A stretch of DNA of 64,000 nucleotides. It comes from Methylovirgula sp963708155. Its GTDB lineage: Bacteria > Pseudomonadota > Alphaproteobacteria > Rhizobiales > Beijerinckiaceae. The notes beneath the pieces were generated by a model, which worked only from the letters and a program-made list of their open reading frames with translations, had not been told where the DNA came from and searched no databases. Below, in pieces: positions 18,626-28,016 of this stretch. The number at the start of each line of letters is the position of its first letter. Position 1 is the stretch's first letter. The position numbers and the translations under genes are program-made. The stretch lies in the NCBI GenBank assembly GCA_963708155.1, contig OY970183.1, positions 62,001-126,000 on the forward strand. The letters are read 5' to 3'.

Positions 18626-19996
18626 TCACGCGGCGTCCGCCGAGACGCGGTTACGACCACTGCTCTTGGAGCGGTAAAGCGCGCGATCCGCACGGCGGAA
18701 CAAGCCGTCCGGGAGATTGTCCCCACCCCGCTCGGCAAGGCCGATCGAAACCGTGATTTTAACGGGCTCGCTCACATCACCGATGGCGAAACGCTCGCGC
18801 TCGATCTCGCCGCGAACCCGTTCGGCGATACGCGCAGCGACATCGAGACTGGTGTCGGGCATGACGACAACGAATTCCTCGCCGCCGAGGCGGCAGATCA
18901 TATCCGGAATACGGATGACCTTGCGCACCCGTTTGGAAAAGCCCTTCAGCACGCGGTCGCCGGCCTCGTGGCCATGGGAATCGTTGATGCCCTTGAAGTG
19001 ATCGATGTCGAGGATCATCAGCGACAGGGGGCGCCCGCAATCGGCCGCTTGAGCCACCAGCGTCGAGAGATGGGTCTCGAAATAACGCCGGTTGTTGAGG
19101 CCGGTCAGAGGATCGACGACGGCGAGCTCTATCGAAGTCTGCAGGGTGTCGCGCAGCTTGTCGCCATAGCGCTTGCGCCGCAGATTGGTCTTGACCCGCG
19201 CGACAAGCTCATTGCTATCGAGCGGCCGCATCAGAAAATCGTTGACGCCGATATCGAGGGCGCGGAGCACCCGCGCCCTGTCCTCCATCTCCGCCAGACA
19301 AAGGATCGGCAATTGCCGCGTGCGCTCATGCGAACGGATCTGTCCGCAGAGACGCAACGCATCGAAACCCTGCAGACCGAGGCTGACGATCACCATGTCA
19401 TGCGCGCCGCTGAGAGCCCTGGCGGCGCCCTGGCCCGGATCGCAAACAACCTCGACAAGATATTTATCGCGCAGCGCGAAGACGATTTGCGAGGCTGATG
19501 CCGTCCGGTCGTCGACCAGCAGAGCGCGGCCGCCCAAACCATCCTCGGCAAGCGCCGAGGTGAAGGGATCGGGCATGCCGAGCGTAACCGCTGTCGAAGC
19601 ACGGCTGCGCAGATCATCGAGAATCATTTTGAGCCGCACCAGCGAGCGGACACGCGCGATGAGCGCGATTTCATCGATCGGTTTGGTCAGAAAATCGTCG
19701 GCCCCGGCCTCGAGACCGCGGACGCGATCGCTCGGCTGGTCGAGCGCCGTCACCATAATCACCGGCAGATGCGTTGTGGCGGGGTTCTTCCGCAATTGCC
19801 GGCAGACGTCGAAGCCGTCCATGCCGGGCATCATTACGTCGAGAATGACAAGATCGAATTCGTCGCGCTCGCAGATCGCCAGCGCATCGGCGCCGTTCGT
19901 CGCCGTCACCACGTCGAAATACTCGGCGGTCAGCCGAGCCTCGAGCAGCTTCCGATTCGCCGGGATGTCATCGACAACGAGAATTCTGGCGGTCAT
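18626..19996 (-). CDS. pleD: PleD-type response regulator diguanylate cyclase
   Basis: 456 residues from ATG 19996 (MTARILVVDD). Receiver domain 1 holds the phosphoacceptor Asp in LVILDVMMPGMDG and the Lys in FLTKPID. A second, degenerate receiver-like domain follows (residues about 145-280). The GGDEF domain carries active-site GGEEF and an intact inhibitory I-site RIPD five residues before it, so it should make cyclic di-GMP under product feedback. This architecture is the PleD family that controls the motile-to-sessile switch. divK lies 32 bp upstream on the same strand. Confidence 0.93.
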   Translation of the reverse strand: MTARILVVDDIPANRKLLEARLTAEYFDVVTATNGADALAICERDEFDLVILDVMMPGMDGFDVCRQLRKNPATTHLPVIMVTALDQPSDRVRGLEAGADDFLTKPIDEIALIARVRSLVRLKMILDDLRSRASTAVTLGMPDPFTSALAEDGLGGRALLVDDRTASASQIVFALRDKYLVEVVCDPGQGAARALSGAHDMVIVSLGLQGFDALRLCGQIRSHERTRQLPILCLAEMEDRARVLRALDIGVNDFLMRPLDSNELVARVKTNLRRKRYGDKLRDTLQTSIELAVVDPLTGLNNRRYFETHLSTLVAQAADCGRPLSLMILDIDHFKGINDSHGHEAGDRVLKGFSKRVRKVIRIPDMICRLGGEEFVVVMPDTSLDVAARIAERVRGEIERERFAIGDVSEPVKITVSIGLAERGGDNLPDGLFRRADRALYRSKSSGRNRVSADAA

Positions 19997-20028
19997 TCCG
20001 AACGCATCCTCACGAACCACCAACTGGC

Positions 20029-20397
20029 TCAGTCGGCGATATAATTCCGTACAGTCTCAAGAAATTTGACGACCGAAATCGGCTTGGAGAGATAGGCCTC
20101 GCAACCGCCCTGGCGGATTTTCTCTTCGTCGCCCTTCATCGCGAAAGCCGTGATGGCGACGACCGGGATGTGGCGAAGATTTTCGTCGTCCTTGAGCCAT
20201 TGCGTGACTTGCAGCCCGGAGACTTCCGGCAACTGGATATCCATCAAAATCAGATCGGGGCGATGCGTCCGCGCCAGCTCCACCGCCTCCACGCCACTTC
20301 TCGTCTGCACCGTTCTATATCCATGGGCTTCGAGAAGATCATTGAACAGCTTCATGTTGAGTTCGTTGTCTTCGACGATCAGAACACTCTTTTGCAT
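20029..20397 (-). CDS. divK: Single-domain response regulator DivK
   Basis: 122-residue stand-alone receiver with acidic pocket EDN (residues 9-11), phosphoacceptor Asp53 in LILMDIQLPEVSG, Thr in VVAITAFAMKGD and Lys in YLSKPI. In alphaproteobacteria DivK is phosphorylated by PleC/DivJ kinases and steers CckA-CtrA cell-cycle control. The divK-pleD order, transcribed leftwards here, is the classic arrangement. Confidence 0.94.
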   Translation of the reverse strand: MQKSVLIVEDNELNMKLFNDLLEAHGYRTVQTRSGVEAVELARTHRPDLILMDIQLPEVSGLQVTQWLKDDENLRHIPVVAITAFAMKGDEEKIRQGGCEAYLSKPISVVKFLETVRNYIAD

Positions 20398-20603
20398 CGC
20401 GTGGACCTGTTGGCCGAATGGCGTGGCGCATCCCGGCCACGTGGCCTGAACATAGTTTGGATGGCTAGCAGACAGAAATTTACGAAAGGAAAACCAGATC
20501 GTAGAAACAGCGCCCTTTAGGCGGTTTCCACGTTGATTACATTGGAATTAGTCTCCCCAACCTGGAGAGTGCGCGGATTTCCCCAATTAAATTGCGGGCG
20601 CCG

Positions 20604-21524
20604 TTATTTACTGCAGGGAGGTGTCGGCAGCAGCTCCAGGCTCGTCATTTCCCCGGCGAGCACAAAGTCGCCATAATTGAGCCGCAGGGCGCGGGAAATG
20701 CCGTTCTCGTAGAGATCGAACGAAAGCGTGTAGTTAGGCGCCTCGTCCTTGCGGCCGTCGTCGAAATAGCTGATCGTCACCGGCCAGCGGCGCATATGTT
20801 CGAGCTCAGGAATTTGCAGCGCCGCCTCGGTCGCCGGCGTGTCGACCGGACGGCCAATGAACGTCGTCGTATCGTAGATTTTGTCGCCGCTGTCGGAGCC
20901 GTCATAGACTTTCACTTCGAGCGTGTTCTCCCCCGCTTCCGCGGCGGCGAGAATGTATTTGATGTGCTCGGTCGGAAACAGAATGTCGTGACCGAGCGCG
21001 AGTTTCTCGGTTTTCGGCTTGACGAGATTGACATCCACAATACCGCGGTTCTTGCGTTCGGCGCGGCCATCTACCTGATCGGTCGGATCGTCGTCGACTG
21101 TGGTTTCCATCTTGAACGCGAAACTTCTGCCGTTGCCGTCCTCGAAGGTGGCGGAATGCATGTCGGAAATGCGCGTCGGCCCTTCGGCCGGCTGCAATTC
21201 CGTCAACTGGCGGAAATTCTGCACATAGCCGTCGCAGGACGATCCCGAGAAATCGAAGGCGATACGGCCCCGCGCGCCCGTCGGGCTCTTGGTGCCGACC
21301 GCCTTGAGCAGGCTGAGATCATAGACGGCGCGATGCGAGGCGAGCGGGATCGTATCGACGACGCCTTGCAGCGCCGCCGGCGTCGCCTGGAGAACGCCGA
21401 TCGGGGCGGCGGCAAGCTCCGGTATCGTCAGAAAACTCAGAGCCGCCGCGGATAGCACAGCCGCAACCCCCATCCGCCCCATGGACGCCCGGCCGGCCAC
21501 GGCAACGCGAGCAAAATCAGCCAT
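20604..21524 (-). CDS. EipB-like periplasmic protein (DUF1849)
   Basis: 306 residues with an N-terminal signal segment (VAAVLSAAALSFLTIPELAAA). The body matches DUF1849: SHRAVYDLSLL, GRIAFDFSGSSCDGYVQNFR, and a C-terminal Cys in PTPPCSK that can pair with the SCDG Cys. In Brucella the homologue EipB forms a beta-spiral stabilised by such a disulfide and supports envelope integrity. Function here is inferred from family. Confidence 0.82.
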   Translation of the reverse strand: MADFARVAVAGRASMGRMGVAAVLSAAALSFLTIPELAAAPIGVLQATPAALQGVVDTIPLASHRAVYDLSLLKAVGTKSPTGARGRIAFDFSGSSCDGYVQNFRQLTELQPAEGPTRISDMHSATFEDGNGRSFAFKMETTVDDDPTDQVDGRAERKNRGIVDVNLVKPKTEKLALGHDILFPTEHIKYILAAAEAGENTLEVKVYDGSDSGDKIYDTTTFIGRPVDTPATEAALQIPELEHMRRWPVTISYFDDGRKDEAPNYTLSFDLYENGISRALRLNYGDFVLAGEMTSLELLPTPPCSK

Positions 21525-21664
21525 GAATCAACGCTCCTTGCGCCCCGGCGCCAGTTGTCAAAGTGTTAGAATGCGGCGGCGCGGCTGGCAATCACAAAAG
21601 CTGGCGGTTTGGCCGCCGCCGCCATATGAAGGCAATCATTGAAACTTTGGCATCGGAGTCTGAC

Positions 21665-22138
21665 GTGGGTGTGATCGAAGACCGTTTGAAAAGCCTCAAT
21701 ATTCACCTGCCGGCCGCCGCCGCGCCGATCGCGAATTACGTTCCCGCCGTCATCTCCGGCACCTTTCTGACGATCTCCGGCCAGCTTGCGCTCGGCGAGG
21801 ACGGCAAGATCGATCCCGCCCACGTCGGCAAGGTCGGAGGCAATGTTTCCGCCGAAGCGGCCCGCGCCGCAGCCCGCCGCTGCGCCATCAATGTCCTCGC
21901 CCAGGCCAAGGCCGCGCTCGGCGATCTCGACCGCATCCGCCGCTGCGTCCGGCTGGGCGGTTTCATCAATGCCGCGTCCGGCTATTCGCAGCTTCCGCCG
22001 GTCATGAATGGCGCCTCCGATCTTATCGTCGAGGTTCTGGGTGACGCCGGCCGTCACGCCCGCTCGACCATTGGCGTCGCCGAATTGCCGCTCGACAGCG
22101 CGGTGGAGGTCGAGGCGCTATTCGAAATCGCGCCTTAA
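21665..22138 (+). CDS. RidA/YjgF family protein
   Basis: 157 residues if started at GTG 21665, which has GGAG six bases upstream. An in-frame ATG at 21626 would add 13 non-conserved residues. The core has FLTISGQLALGEDGKI, the paired-Ala helix region and the C-terminal GRHARSTIGVAELPLDSAVEVEALFE with the Arg that binds carboxylates in imine deaminases. RidA proteins hydrolyse reactive enamines/imines from PLP enzymes; this branch (SVIED start) is not well characterised. Confidence 0.85.
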   Translation: MGVIEDRLKSLNIHLPAAAAPIANYVPAVISGTFLTISGQLALGEDGKIDPAHVGKVGGNVSAEAARAAARRCAINVLAQAKAALGDLDRIRRCVRLGGFINAASGYSQLPPVMNGASDLIVEVLGDAGRHARSTIGVAELPLDSAVEVEALFEIAP

Positions 22139-22218
22139 CCAAGGTCGCAACCACGACTTGTGAACAACACAGCCCGCGCGCATGTATCTTTCAACGATCC
22201 ATGCGCGAGGCTCTCGCT

Positions 22219-22509
22219 ATGCTCAAGAAACTTGTTCTCGCTCTCGCGGCCACCGCCGTGCTTGCAACTCCGGCCGCGGCGATCACGCGCGACTATTACG
22301 GCCAGTACCATACCTACTGGCGGCATTGGCATCCCTATCCGAATTATACGGCATACCTGCCCTACGGCTGGCCGATGATCGCCTATACGCGCAGCGCGGC
22401 CTATGTGCCGGGCTACCCCTATGGGCCGGTGCCGGTGAACGTCTATTACATCCGCCGGCCCACGCCGGTCTATAACGTGCCGCCCTACGCAGTCATCGCG
22501 CCTTATTGA
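22219..22509 (+). CDS. Small secreted Tyr/Pro-rich protein
   Basis: 96 residues with a clear signal peptide (MLKKLVLALAATAVLATPAAA). The mature part is rich in Tyr, Pro and Trp (HTYWRHWHPYPNYTAYLP) with no recognised domain. ATG 22219 is favoured over 22201 because the signal peptide then begins canonically. Function unknown. Confidence 0.6.
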   Translation: MLKKLVLALAATAVLATPAAAITRDYYGQYHTYWRHWHPYPNYTAYLPYGWPMIAYTRSAAYVPGYPYGPVPVNVYYIRRPTPVYNVPPYAVIAPY

Positions 22510-22518
22510 GCCTGCCGC

Positions 22519-23361
22519 CTATTGAGGTGCGCGCTCCTGAGGCACATGCTCTTGAGGCGCGCGCTGCGGCCGGGTGCGCTGGGGCTGGCGTTCCTTGACC
22601 TTGTCCCACCGCGTGGCGAAGACCGTGTCGCAGAGCCCGGGGCTGCCGAATCCGTCGCTGAAGCTCACCATGCCGCGCGTGTGATGCTGGCCGTGTGCCT
22701 TGCTCGTCGTCAGCGTTTCGATCACCGCACCAAGCCCGGGCACCGACTTGTAGAAGTTCGACCTGCGCAACGGCTCGGCGAAATCATAGCCTGAATGTTC
22801 GTAGAGACCGCCGAAGGCGCCAAGCCCGGCGACAAGCAGGTGGAACAGAATATCGCCGCCACCGCCGCCGAGAACCACGAGCGGCAGAAGATAGGGCAAC
22901 ACGATCTCGAGAAAGAAATCCGCCGGCGCCATGTAAAGCGCGCTGATGGCTTTGCTCGCGCCCGTCGTATGATGCACGGAGTGACCGAGAACACGCATCA
23001 GCCGCGGATCATGCAGCAGATAGCGGTGCGTGACGTATTGCACGATATCATGCCCGATCGCCATGCCGGCGAGCAGAGCGATGAAGTGCCAGACGCCGAG
23101 ATGCGCCGGGCCGGTGAATGCCCAGCCGAGCCATTGCACGAGCACCATCGCCGGCAGCAACACGAAGACCTGATTGAAGAGCGCGCGCGGCAAAAGCTGC
23201 GCATAAGTGAGCGTGTCGCTCCGGCGCACCTTGCAGCTCTTCAAGAGGCCAGCACGATCGCAGAGTTCGAACGCATAACCGAGCCCGTGGAACACCACCA
23301 TAACGACGATCCAGGTGAGGACCGAAAGCGGCAGCCACGCCGGCAATGAAGGGTTCGCCAT
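22519..23361 (-). CDS. Fatty acid hydroxylase / sterol desaturase family protein
   Basis: 280-residue membrane di-iron enzyme. Histidine clusters are HRYLLH, HSVHH and GQHHTRG, between hydrophobic helices, matching the fatty acid hydroxylase superfamily. ATG 23361 (MANPSLPAWLPL) is preferred; residues before it are non-hydrophobic and unconserved. The C-terminus ends in a repetitive Arg/Pro/Gln tail (QRTRPQRAPQEHVPQERAPQ). The lipid substrate, for example hopanoid or fatty acid, is unknown. Confidence 0.82.
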   Translation of the reverse strand: MANPSLPAWLPLSVLTWIVVMVVFHGLGYAFELCDRAGLLKSCKVRRSDTLTYAQLLPRALFNQVFVLLPAMVLVQWLGWAFTGPAHLGVWHFIALLAGMAIGHDIVQYVTHRYLLHDPRLMRVLGHSVHHTTGASKAISALYMAPADFFLEIVLPYLLPLVVLGGGGGDILFHLLVAGLGAFGGLYEHSGYDFAEPLRRSNFYKSVPGLGAVIETLTTSKAHGQHHTRGMVSFSDGFGSPGLCDTVFATRWDKVKERQPQRTRPQRAPQEHVPQERAPQ

Positions 23362-23650
23362 GAATTTCCCCGTTCGCGGTTTTGCCGCGCTTAAATCCCC
23401 TATGGAGGCTCGGCGCGCCGGGCGCAAGACACCGGATGCTCGATCCGCATCCGTCGACGATCACGAATGATTTTTGGATTGAAACAATCGCAACATCATG
23501 ATTACGCGCAAGTTTTGTCAAGTTTTCAGCGCGCCGTTTTGTCCCGGCGGGCGCGCGGAATTTCGATAGGTCTGGAAATCCTCATTTCGGGGTTGACGCT
23601 TCGCGCCGCAAAAGCGAGGGAAACGCGATTGTTTTGGAACGGATCCAGCC

Positions 23651-24346
23651 ATGTCGCACGCCTCGACCGGAAAGCAGAAAATCGCCCATCAGGCCGCGCG
23701 CGGCCTGCTCGAAGTCGCTGCGATTTCTGTGAACACGGAAAAGCCGTTCATCTTCACGTCGGGCTGGGCGAGCCCGGTCTATACCGACATGCGCAAGATC
23801 ATCGCCTATCCGCGCTTGCGGCGTGCCTTGACCGATTTCGCCGCCGAAACGATCGCCGCCGAAATCGGCTACGAGAGCCTCGACATTATCGCGGGCGGCG
23901 AAACGGCGGGCATTCCCTTCGCGGCCTGGCTCGCCGACCGGCTGCTGCTGCCGATGCAATATGTCCGCAAGAAGCCCAAAGGTTTTGGCCGTCAGGCGCA
24001 GATCGAAGGCAATGTGGTGGATGGCGCCCGGGCCCTGTTGGTCGAGGATCTCGCCACCGACGGCCGCAGCAAGGTGAATTTCTGCGAGGCGCTGCGCAAT
24101 GCCGGACAGCGCTGCGACCACGCCTTCGTCTTCTTCTTCTACGACATCTTTCCGCAGGCGCGTGAGCTGATGAAGGAGATCGATGTCTCCCTGCACTACC
24201 TCGTGACCTGGTGGGATGTGCTCGAGGTCGTCCGCGCCGACGGCTACTTCCCGGCCTCGGTACTGGACGAGGTCGAGAGCTTTCTGAACGCGCCCGCCGC
24301 CTGGTCGGCAGCGCATGGCGGCGTCTCAGAATTCAAGCCGGCGTAA
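23651..24346 (+). CDS. pyrE: Orotate phosphoribosyltransferase
   Basis: 231 residues. Converts orotate and PRPP to OMP in pyrimidine synthesis. Signatures: FTSGWASPVYTDMRK, GGETAGIPFAAWLA, the KKPKGFGRQAQIEG flexible loop and the PRPP-binding ALLVEDLATDGRSKVNF. It stands alone, separate from the pyrB/pyrC-like pair about 15 kb away. Confidence 0.93.
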   Translation: MSHASTGKQKIAHQAARGLLEVAAISVNTEKPFIFTSGWASPVYTDMRKIIAYPRLRRALTDFAAETIAAEIGYESLDIIAGGETAGIPFAAWLADRLLLPMQYVRKKPKGFGRQAQIEGNVVDGARALLVEDLATDGRSKVNFCEALRNAGQRCDHAFVFFFYDIFPQARELMKEIDVSLHYLVTWWDVLEVVRADGYFPASVLDEVESFLNAPAAWSAAHGGVSEFKPA

Positions 24347-24408
24347 GGCTATATCCGGCGCCGAAGACCGCCGGATATGCCAATTGATCTGCCGCCGAAT
24401 CCGTCAGC

Positions 24409-25311
24409 TCAAAAGAAGTGATAGTTCAAGCCGACGCGGACCGTGTGCCATTGCGTCTGCACCGCATTCGAGGCACTGACCGACCGGTTGTCAGAGCCAT
24501 CGGAATTCTTGTACGCCGGCGCCGTCAAATTGACCGTCGTCGACCCAAGGTTGGTGTACAGATATTCCGCCTTGACTGACCAGTTCGGCGCATTCGGCAG
24601 CAGCCATTCAAACCCGGCGCCGGCAGTCCAACCGATATTGATCTCGCTGCCGGAGGCAGTTCCGTTCCAATGCGACCCACCAAAACCCAGGGCGGCGTCG
24701 GGAAGGAAGCCGCCGGTGTAAGTGAAGTCCTGCTGAACTCTCCCATAGGCCAAGCCGCCCGTGCCGTAGACAAGCAAGGTGTTGTTGAATGAGGTGACGC
24801 CCAGGCGCCCGCGAACCGTTCCAAACCAGTCGACGTGCTGGCTCACATTGGCCGTCCCGGTCACCGGCCAGAGATTGGGACCGCCAACCGGATAAGGTTG
24901 CAGGGTCATGAAAGTTGAATTGGTCGCATTGGCGCTTCCCGAAAGGGCGGCGCCCTGAAAATCCGCCTCGATGCCGGCGACCAAAGGCGAGCTGAACTGG
25001 TAGTTGTAGCCGATCTGCCCGCCGCCAAGCACGCCGTTGAGGCTCGACCCCGAATTCCACGTGGGACCGCCGGGACCATGCGTTTCTGTGCCTGTGTCTC
25101 CTGACGTGTTGTTATAGTAAGTTTGCCCGCCGGAATCCCTTGCGCCAGCTGAAAACCCGTACCCTATGTTCAGACCAGCGTAAAAACCTGTCCAATTACT
25201 AGCCGGAATGGGCGTGAATACGGGTGCATTCTTTGTGTTCGGAAGATCTGCCGCTACCGCGGGCAACGCGATCGCCGAAGATATGGCTACCGCGGCGAAA
25301 AAGACTTTCAT
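24409..25311 (-). CDS. Outer-membrane beta-barrel protein (Omp25/31 type)
   Basis: 300 residues, signal peptide MKVFFAAVAISSAIALPAVAADLP, then NWTGFYAGLNIGYGFSAG, a hallmark of the alphaproteobacterial Omp25/31-like porin family. Alternating strands continue to the C-terminal VRVGLNYHFF with terminal Phe, the barrel-assembly signal. ATG 25311 is chosen over the upstream GTG because the signal peptide starts there. Likely a structural surface protein. Confidence 0.85.
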   Translation of the reverse strand: MKVFFAAVAISSAIALPAVAADLPNTKNAPVFTPIPASNWTGFYAGLNIGYGFSAGARDSGGQTYYNNTSGDTGTETHGPGGPTWNSGSSLNGVLGGGQIGYNYQFSSPLVAGIEADFQGAALSGSANATNSTFMTLQPYPVGGPNLWPVTGTANVSQHVDWFGTVRGRLGVTSFNNTLLVYGTGGLAYGRVQQDFTYTGGFLPDAALGFGGSHWNGTASGSEINIGWTAGAGFEWLLPNAPNWSVKAEYLYTNLGSTTVNLTAPAYKNSDGSDNRSVSASNAVQTQWHTVRVGLNYHFF

Positions 25312-25655
25312 GCGTGCCCCCAAAGTTAGGCCTCTTTGGGCATCATTACACGCATAGGTTGTATGTTCTACAACCTTTCGCGCCTAATTCTACAATCTAT
25401 GCGTGTGTATCATTTTTCACACAATCGGAAGGTTCGCAACCGTCAGGGACTTAAACTTCGTTTGCCGATTACCCCGGCTCCGGCCACGCCGTCGGAAAAC
25501 GCCGAGCGCGAACACAAACGATGGCGCCGAAACGCGCTTGTGCAACAAGTCGCGCGAATTTGTGCGCCGCCCTCTTTTGGTATCGCTCTTGCCTAGGTCT
25601 TGACGCAATATTTGCCTTCACTCTTCGCATCGGCGTGGGAATTGGCGGGTCCGTC
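25312..25655. other. Divergent intergenic region
   Basis: 344 bp between the barrel-protein gene and the proline-rich secreted protein gene, AT-richer than its surroundings. Apart from the long inverted repeat listed separately no gene or RNA is recognised. Confidence 0.5.
25348..25406. repeat. Long interrupted inverted repeat
   Basis: Arms 25348-25363 (ACACGCATAGGTTGTA) and 25391-25406 (TACAATCTATGCGTGT) pair at 15 of 16 positions, separated by 27 bases that include another TCTACAAC motif. It lies 37 bp upstream of the start of the outer-membrane protein gene, so it may be an operator or an mRNA-leader hairpin. Confidence 0.6.
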
Positions 25656-26303
25656 ATGGCGGAGTCTTCGAAAATCGGCTGGCTGAATGGTCCGGGCTTG
25701 ACGCAGCGTGGCGTGGCCTTGTCCGGCGGTGTTGCTCTGGTGGCGTCGGTGCTCGCCTTCGCGCCGATTCTACCGGTGCCGGCCTTCTGGCAGATGCTCA
25801 AAACACAGGCCGCCGCGCCGAATTCAACCTGGGCAGGTCATCTTGAGACCCCCGGCGCCGATGGCGGCGCTAGCGGGCGGCCGCTGACCTCTGCCTCTTA
25901 CACAACGGGTTTCAACAAGTCCGCCGCGTTGCCGTTGCCCGCCGCCGCCCCGGCGAAGATCGCGGTCGAGGATCCGAACGCCTGCCCGGCCGATCTGAAC
26001 TGCACCTTCCGGCCGAAGATGAGCGCCGTCCTGCCCCCGCCGCGGCCGCCGATGGTGGCTGTGCATGCGACAGCCACGCAAACGCCAGCGCATCGTGTCG
26101 CGGTGCTTCAGCAGCCTGCATCCTGGCCGTCCGAAAAGCTGCAAACTCCCAACAAGCCGCAGCAGCCGGCGCCCGTGCAGCAGGCCGAGAATAAACCGAA
26201 GGGCCTTGCGCGTTGGCTGCCGCACCTGCCTCCGCCGCGTACGCTGCTGCGACCCTTCACCTTCGTCGCCAATGCGGTCGGCGGCCTGATACCGAAGCTC
26301 TGA
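25656..26303 (+). CDS. Proline-rich membrane-anchored hypothetical protein
   Basis: 215 residues from ATG 25656. One hydrophobic segment near the N-terminus (GVALSGGVALVASVLAFAPILP) is followed by a long Ala/Pro/Gln-rich periplasmic region with a CPADLNC pair and a C-terminal amphipathic segment (LLRPFTFVANAVGGLIP). No family recognised. The codon pattern is consistent with coding, and the divergent barrel gene has its own upstream space. Confidence 0.6.
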   Translation: MAESSKIGWLNGPGLTQRGVALSGGVALVASVLAFAPILPVPAFWQMLKTQAAAPNSTWAGHLETPGADGGASGRPLTSASYTTGFNKSAALPLPAAAPAKIAVEDPNACPADLNCTFRPKMSAVLPPPRPPMVAVHATATQTPAHRVAVLQQPASWPSEKLQTPNKPQQPAPVQQAENKPKGLARWLPHLPPPRTLLRPFTFVANAVGGLIPKL

Positions 26304-26322
26304 AGCGACGCCGCACTCGCGC

Positions 26323-26955
26323 TCAGGCGTGCCTGGCGCGATGCGTTGCCTGTTTTGCGCGATTGCCGCAGACCGCCATGCTGCACCAGCGGCGCGCACC
26401 GCTGCGCGTACGATCCAGAAACAGGATCGTACAATGCGATCCCTCGCAAGGTTTGACGCGCGAAAAATCCGCCGTGCAGACGAATTCGCCGAGGGTTTCC
26501 GCGATCGGGAGCAGCAACAACTCGGGGCCTCGCCAGCGGCGTTTGAGCTGCCAGGAGAGCGGGCCGCCGTCGCCGCCACGCGCATGCGCTGAACCACGCT
26601 GCGGCACGATCTCGTGGAACTGCCAATCGCCGGCAAGAACCTCATTGAGAGATGCAAGCTCTCCTGCTGCCTTCGACGTGAGCGGGCGCCCCATGTGGGC
26701 GACGACGAAACCGCGAAACCAATCGCGTAGCGAGCGCGCCTTGCGCGCGACCGCGTCGATCTCGGCGGACGGCGTTTCGCGCAGCTTCGCAATCACCTCT
26801 GGCGGGACGAGCTTTGCCTGATCGAGCCAGGCGAGAAAATCCTCCCCGCTTTGCAGCCAGTCAACGACTTCGCCGCTGGGCGTCGCGCGGGAATTGATAA
26901 AATCGAGTGCCGGTGCGTCGGCGACGAAAAGCGCTGGCGGAAGCTTGCTGTCCAT
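26323..26955 (-). CDS. CGNR zinc finger / ABATE domain protein
   Basis: 210 residues. The N-terminal half matches the ABATE stress-response domain (ALDFINSRATP, ..VVDWLQSGEDFLAWL) and the C-terminus is a CGNR zinc finger with C-x(n)-C...C..CGNR (KPCEGSHC, RRWCSMAVCGNRAKQ). Such proteins are putative transcription factors. It is divergent from an alpha/beta hydrolase with 99 bp between, suggesting it regulates that gene. Confidence 0.82.
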   Translation of the reverse strand: MDSKLPPALFVADAPALDFINSRATPSGEVVDWLQSGEDFLAWLDQAKLVPPEVIAKLRETPSAEIDAVARKARSLRDWFRGFVVAHMGRPLTSKAAGELASLNEVLAGDWQFHEIVPQRGSAHARGGDGGPLSWQLKRRWRGPELLLLPIAETLGEFVCTADFSRVKPCEGSHCTILFLDRTRSGARRWCSMAVCGNRAKQATHRARHA

Positions 26956-27054
26956 ACCAGATAGATAACCTCCAAACCTTCATTTGACAAGTTACGCCGC
27001 CTGACATAACCATATCGTCGTCATTTAAGCAGTTACATCCGACGGAGATTTTCA

Positions 27055-27921
27055 ATGACGGCGATCGCCTACCGCACGGCCCATGTCGACGGCCTCGAAG
27101 TTTTCTATCGTGAGGCGGGCTCCGCTTCCGCGCCTGCGCTTCTGCTGCTGCACGGCTTTCCCAGCTCAAGCCATATGTTTCGCGACCTGATTCCGCTGCT
27201 TGCCGATAGCTACCATCTCATCGCGCCTGATCTGCCCGGCTTCGGCCGGTCCGAGGCGCCATCGCGGGACACATTTGCATATAGCTTCGACCATCTGGCG
27301 CAGGTGATCGACCGCTTCACCGAAGTGATCGGACTCAAGCATTTCGCGATCTACGTCTTCGACTATGGCGCGCCTGTCGGCTGGCGGATCGCCAGCAAGA
27401 ACCCGCAACGCGTCAGCGCCATCATCACGCAGAACGGGAATGCTTATGAGGAGGGGCTGAGTGAGGGCTGGAATCCGATTCAAAAATATTGGCAGGCGCC
27501 GACGCAGGCCAACCGCGACGCGCTGCGGGCTCTGCTCAAGCAGGATTTTACCCGCCTTCAATACGAACACGGCGTTGCCGATCCCTCGCGCGTCTCGCCC
27601 GACGGGTGGTCCCTCGACGATTATTATTTGAGCCGACCGGGCAACGACGAGATCCAGCTCGACCTCTTTCTCGATTATGCGAACAACGTCGCGCGCTATC
27701 CGCAATTCCAAGCCTATTTTCGCACGCATCAGCCGCCGCTGCTCGCGATCTGGGGCAAGAACGACCCGTTTTTCCTGCCCGCGGGAGCCGAAGCTTTCCG
27801 CCGCGACATACCCGCCGCGGATATTCGCTTTCTCGATACTGGCCATTTCGCGCTCGAAACGCATGCGCAGGAAATCGCCGCGGCAATTCGCCCATTTCTG
27901 GAAGCGCACAGCGCGCGCTGA
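27055..27921 (+). CDS. Alpha/beta hydrolase (epoxide hydrolase/dehalogenase-like)
   Basis: 288 residues. Oxyanion-hole LLLHGFPSSSHMFRDLIP, nucleophile elbow YVFDYGAPVGW with Asp as nucleophile (the haloalkane dehalogenase/epoxide hydrolase type, not Ser), and a C-terminal His in DTGHFALETH. The acid region is AIWGKNDPFFLPAG. Substrate is unknown. The divergent CGNR gene is the probable regulator. Confidence 0.87.
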   Translation: MTAIAYRTAHVDGLEVFYREAGSASAPALLLLHGFPSSSHMFRDLIPLLADSYHLIAPDLPGFGRSEAPSRDTFAYSFDHLAQVIDRFTEVIGLKHFAIYVFDYGAPVGWRIASKNPQRVSAIITQNGNAYEEGLSEGWNPIQKYWQAPTQANRDALRALLKQDFTRLQYEHGVADPSRVSPDGWSLDDYYLSRPGNDEIQLDLFLDYANNVARYPQFQAYFRTHQPPLLAIWGKNDPFFLPAGAEAFRRDIPAADIRFLDTGHFALETHAQEIAAAIRPFLEAHSAR

Positions 27922-28016
27922 GCGACAGCGCCGCCTGGCGAGCCATATTGCCGCGCCCTCGCCATCCCTGCTTCGAGCGCCTATATAGCTTCCCGGATCG
28001 AAGACAGGAGTTGGAC

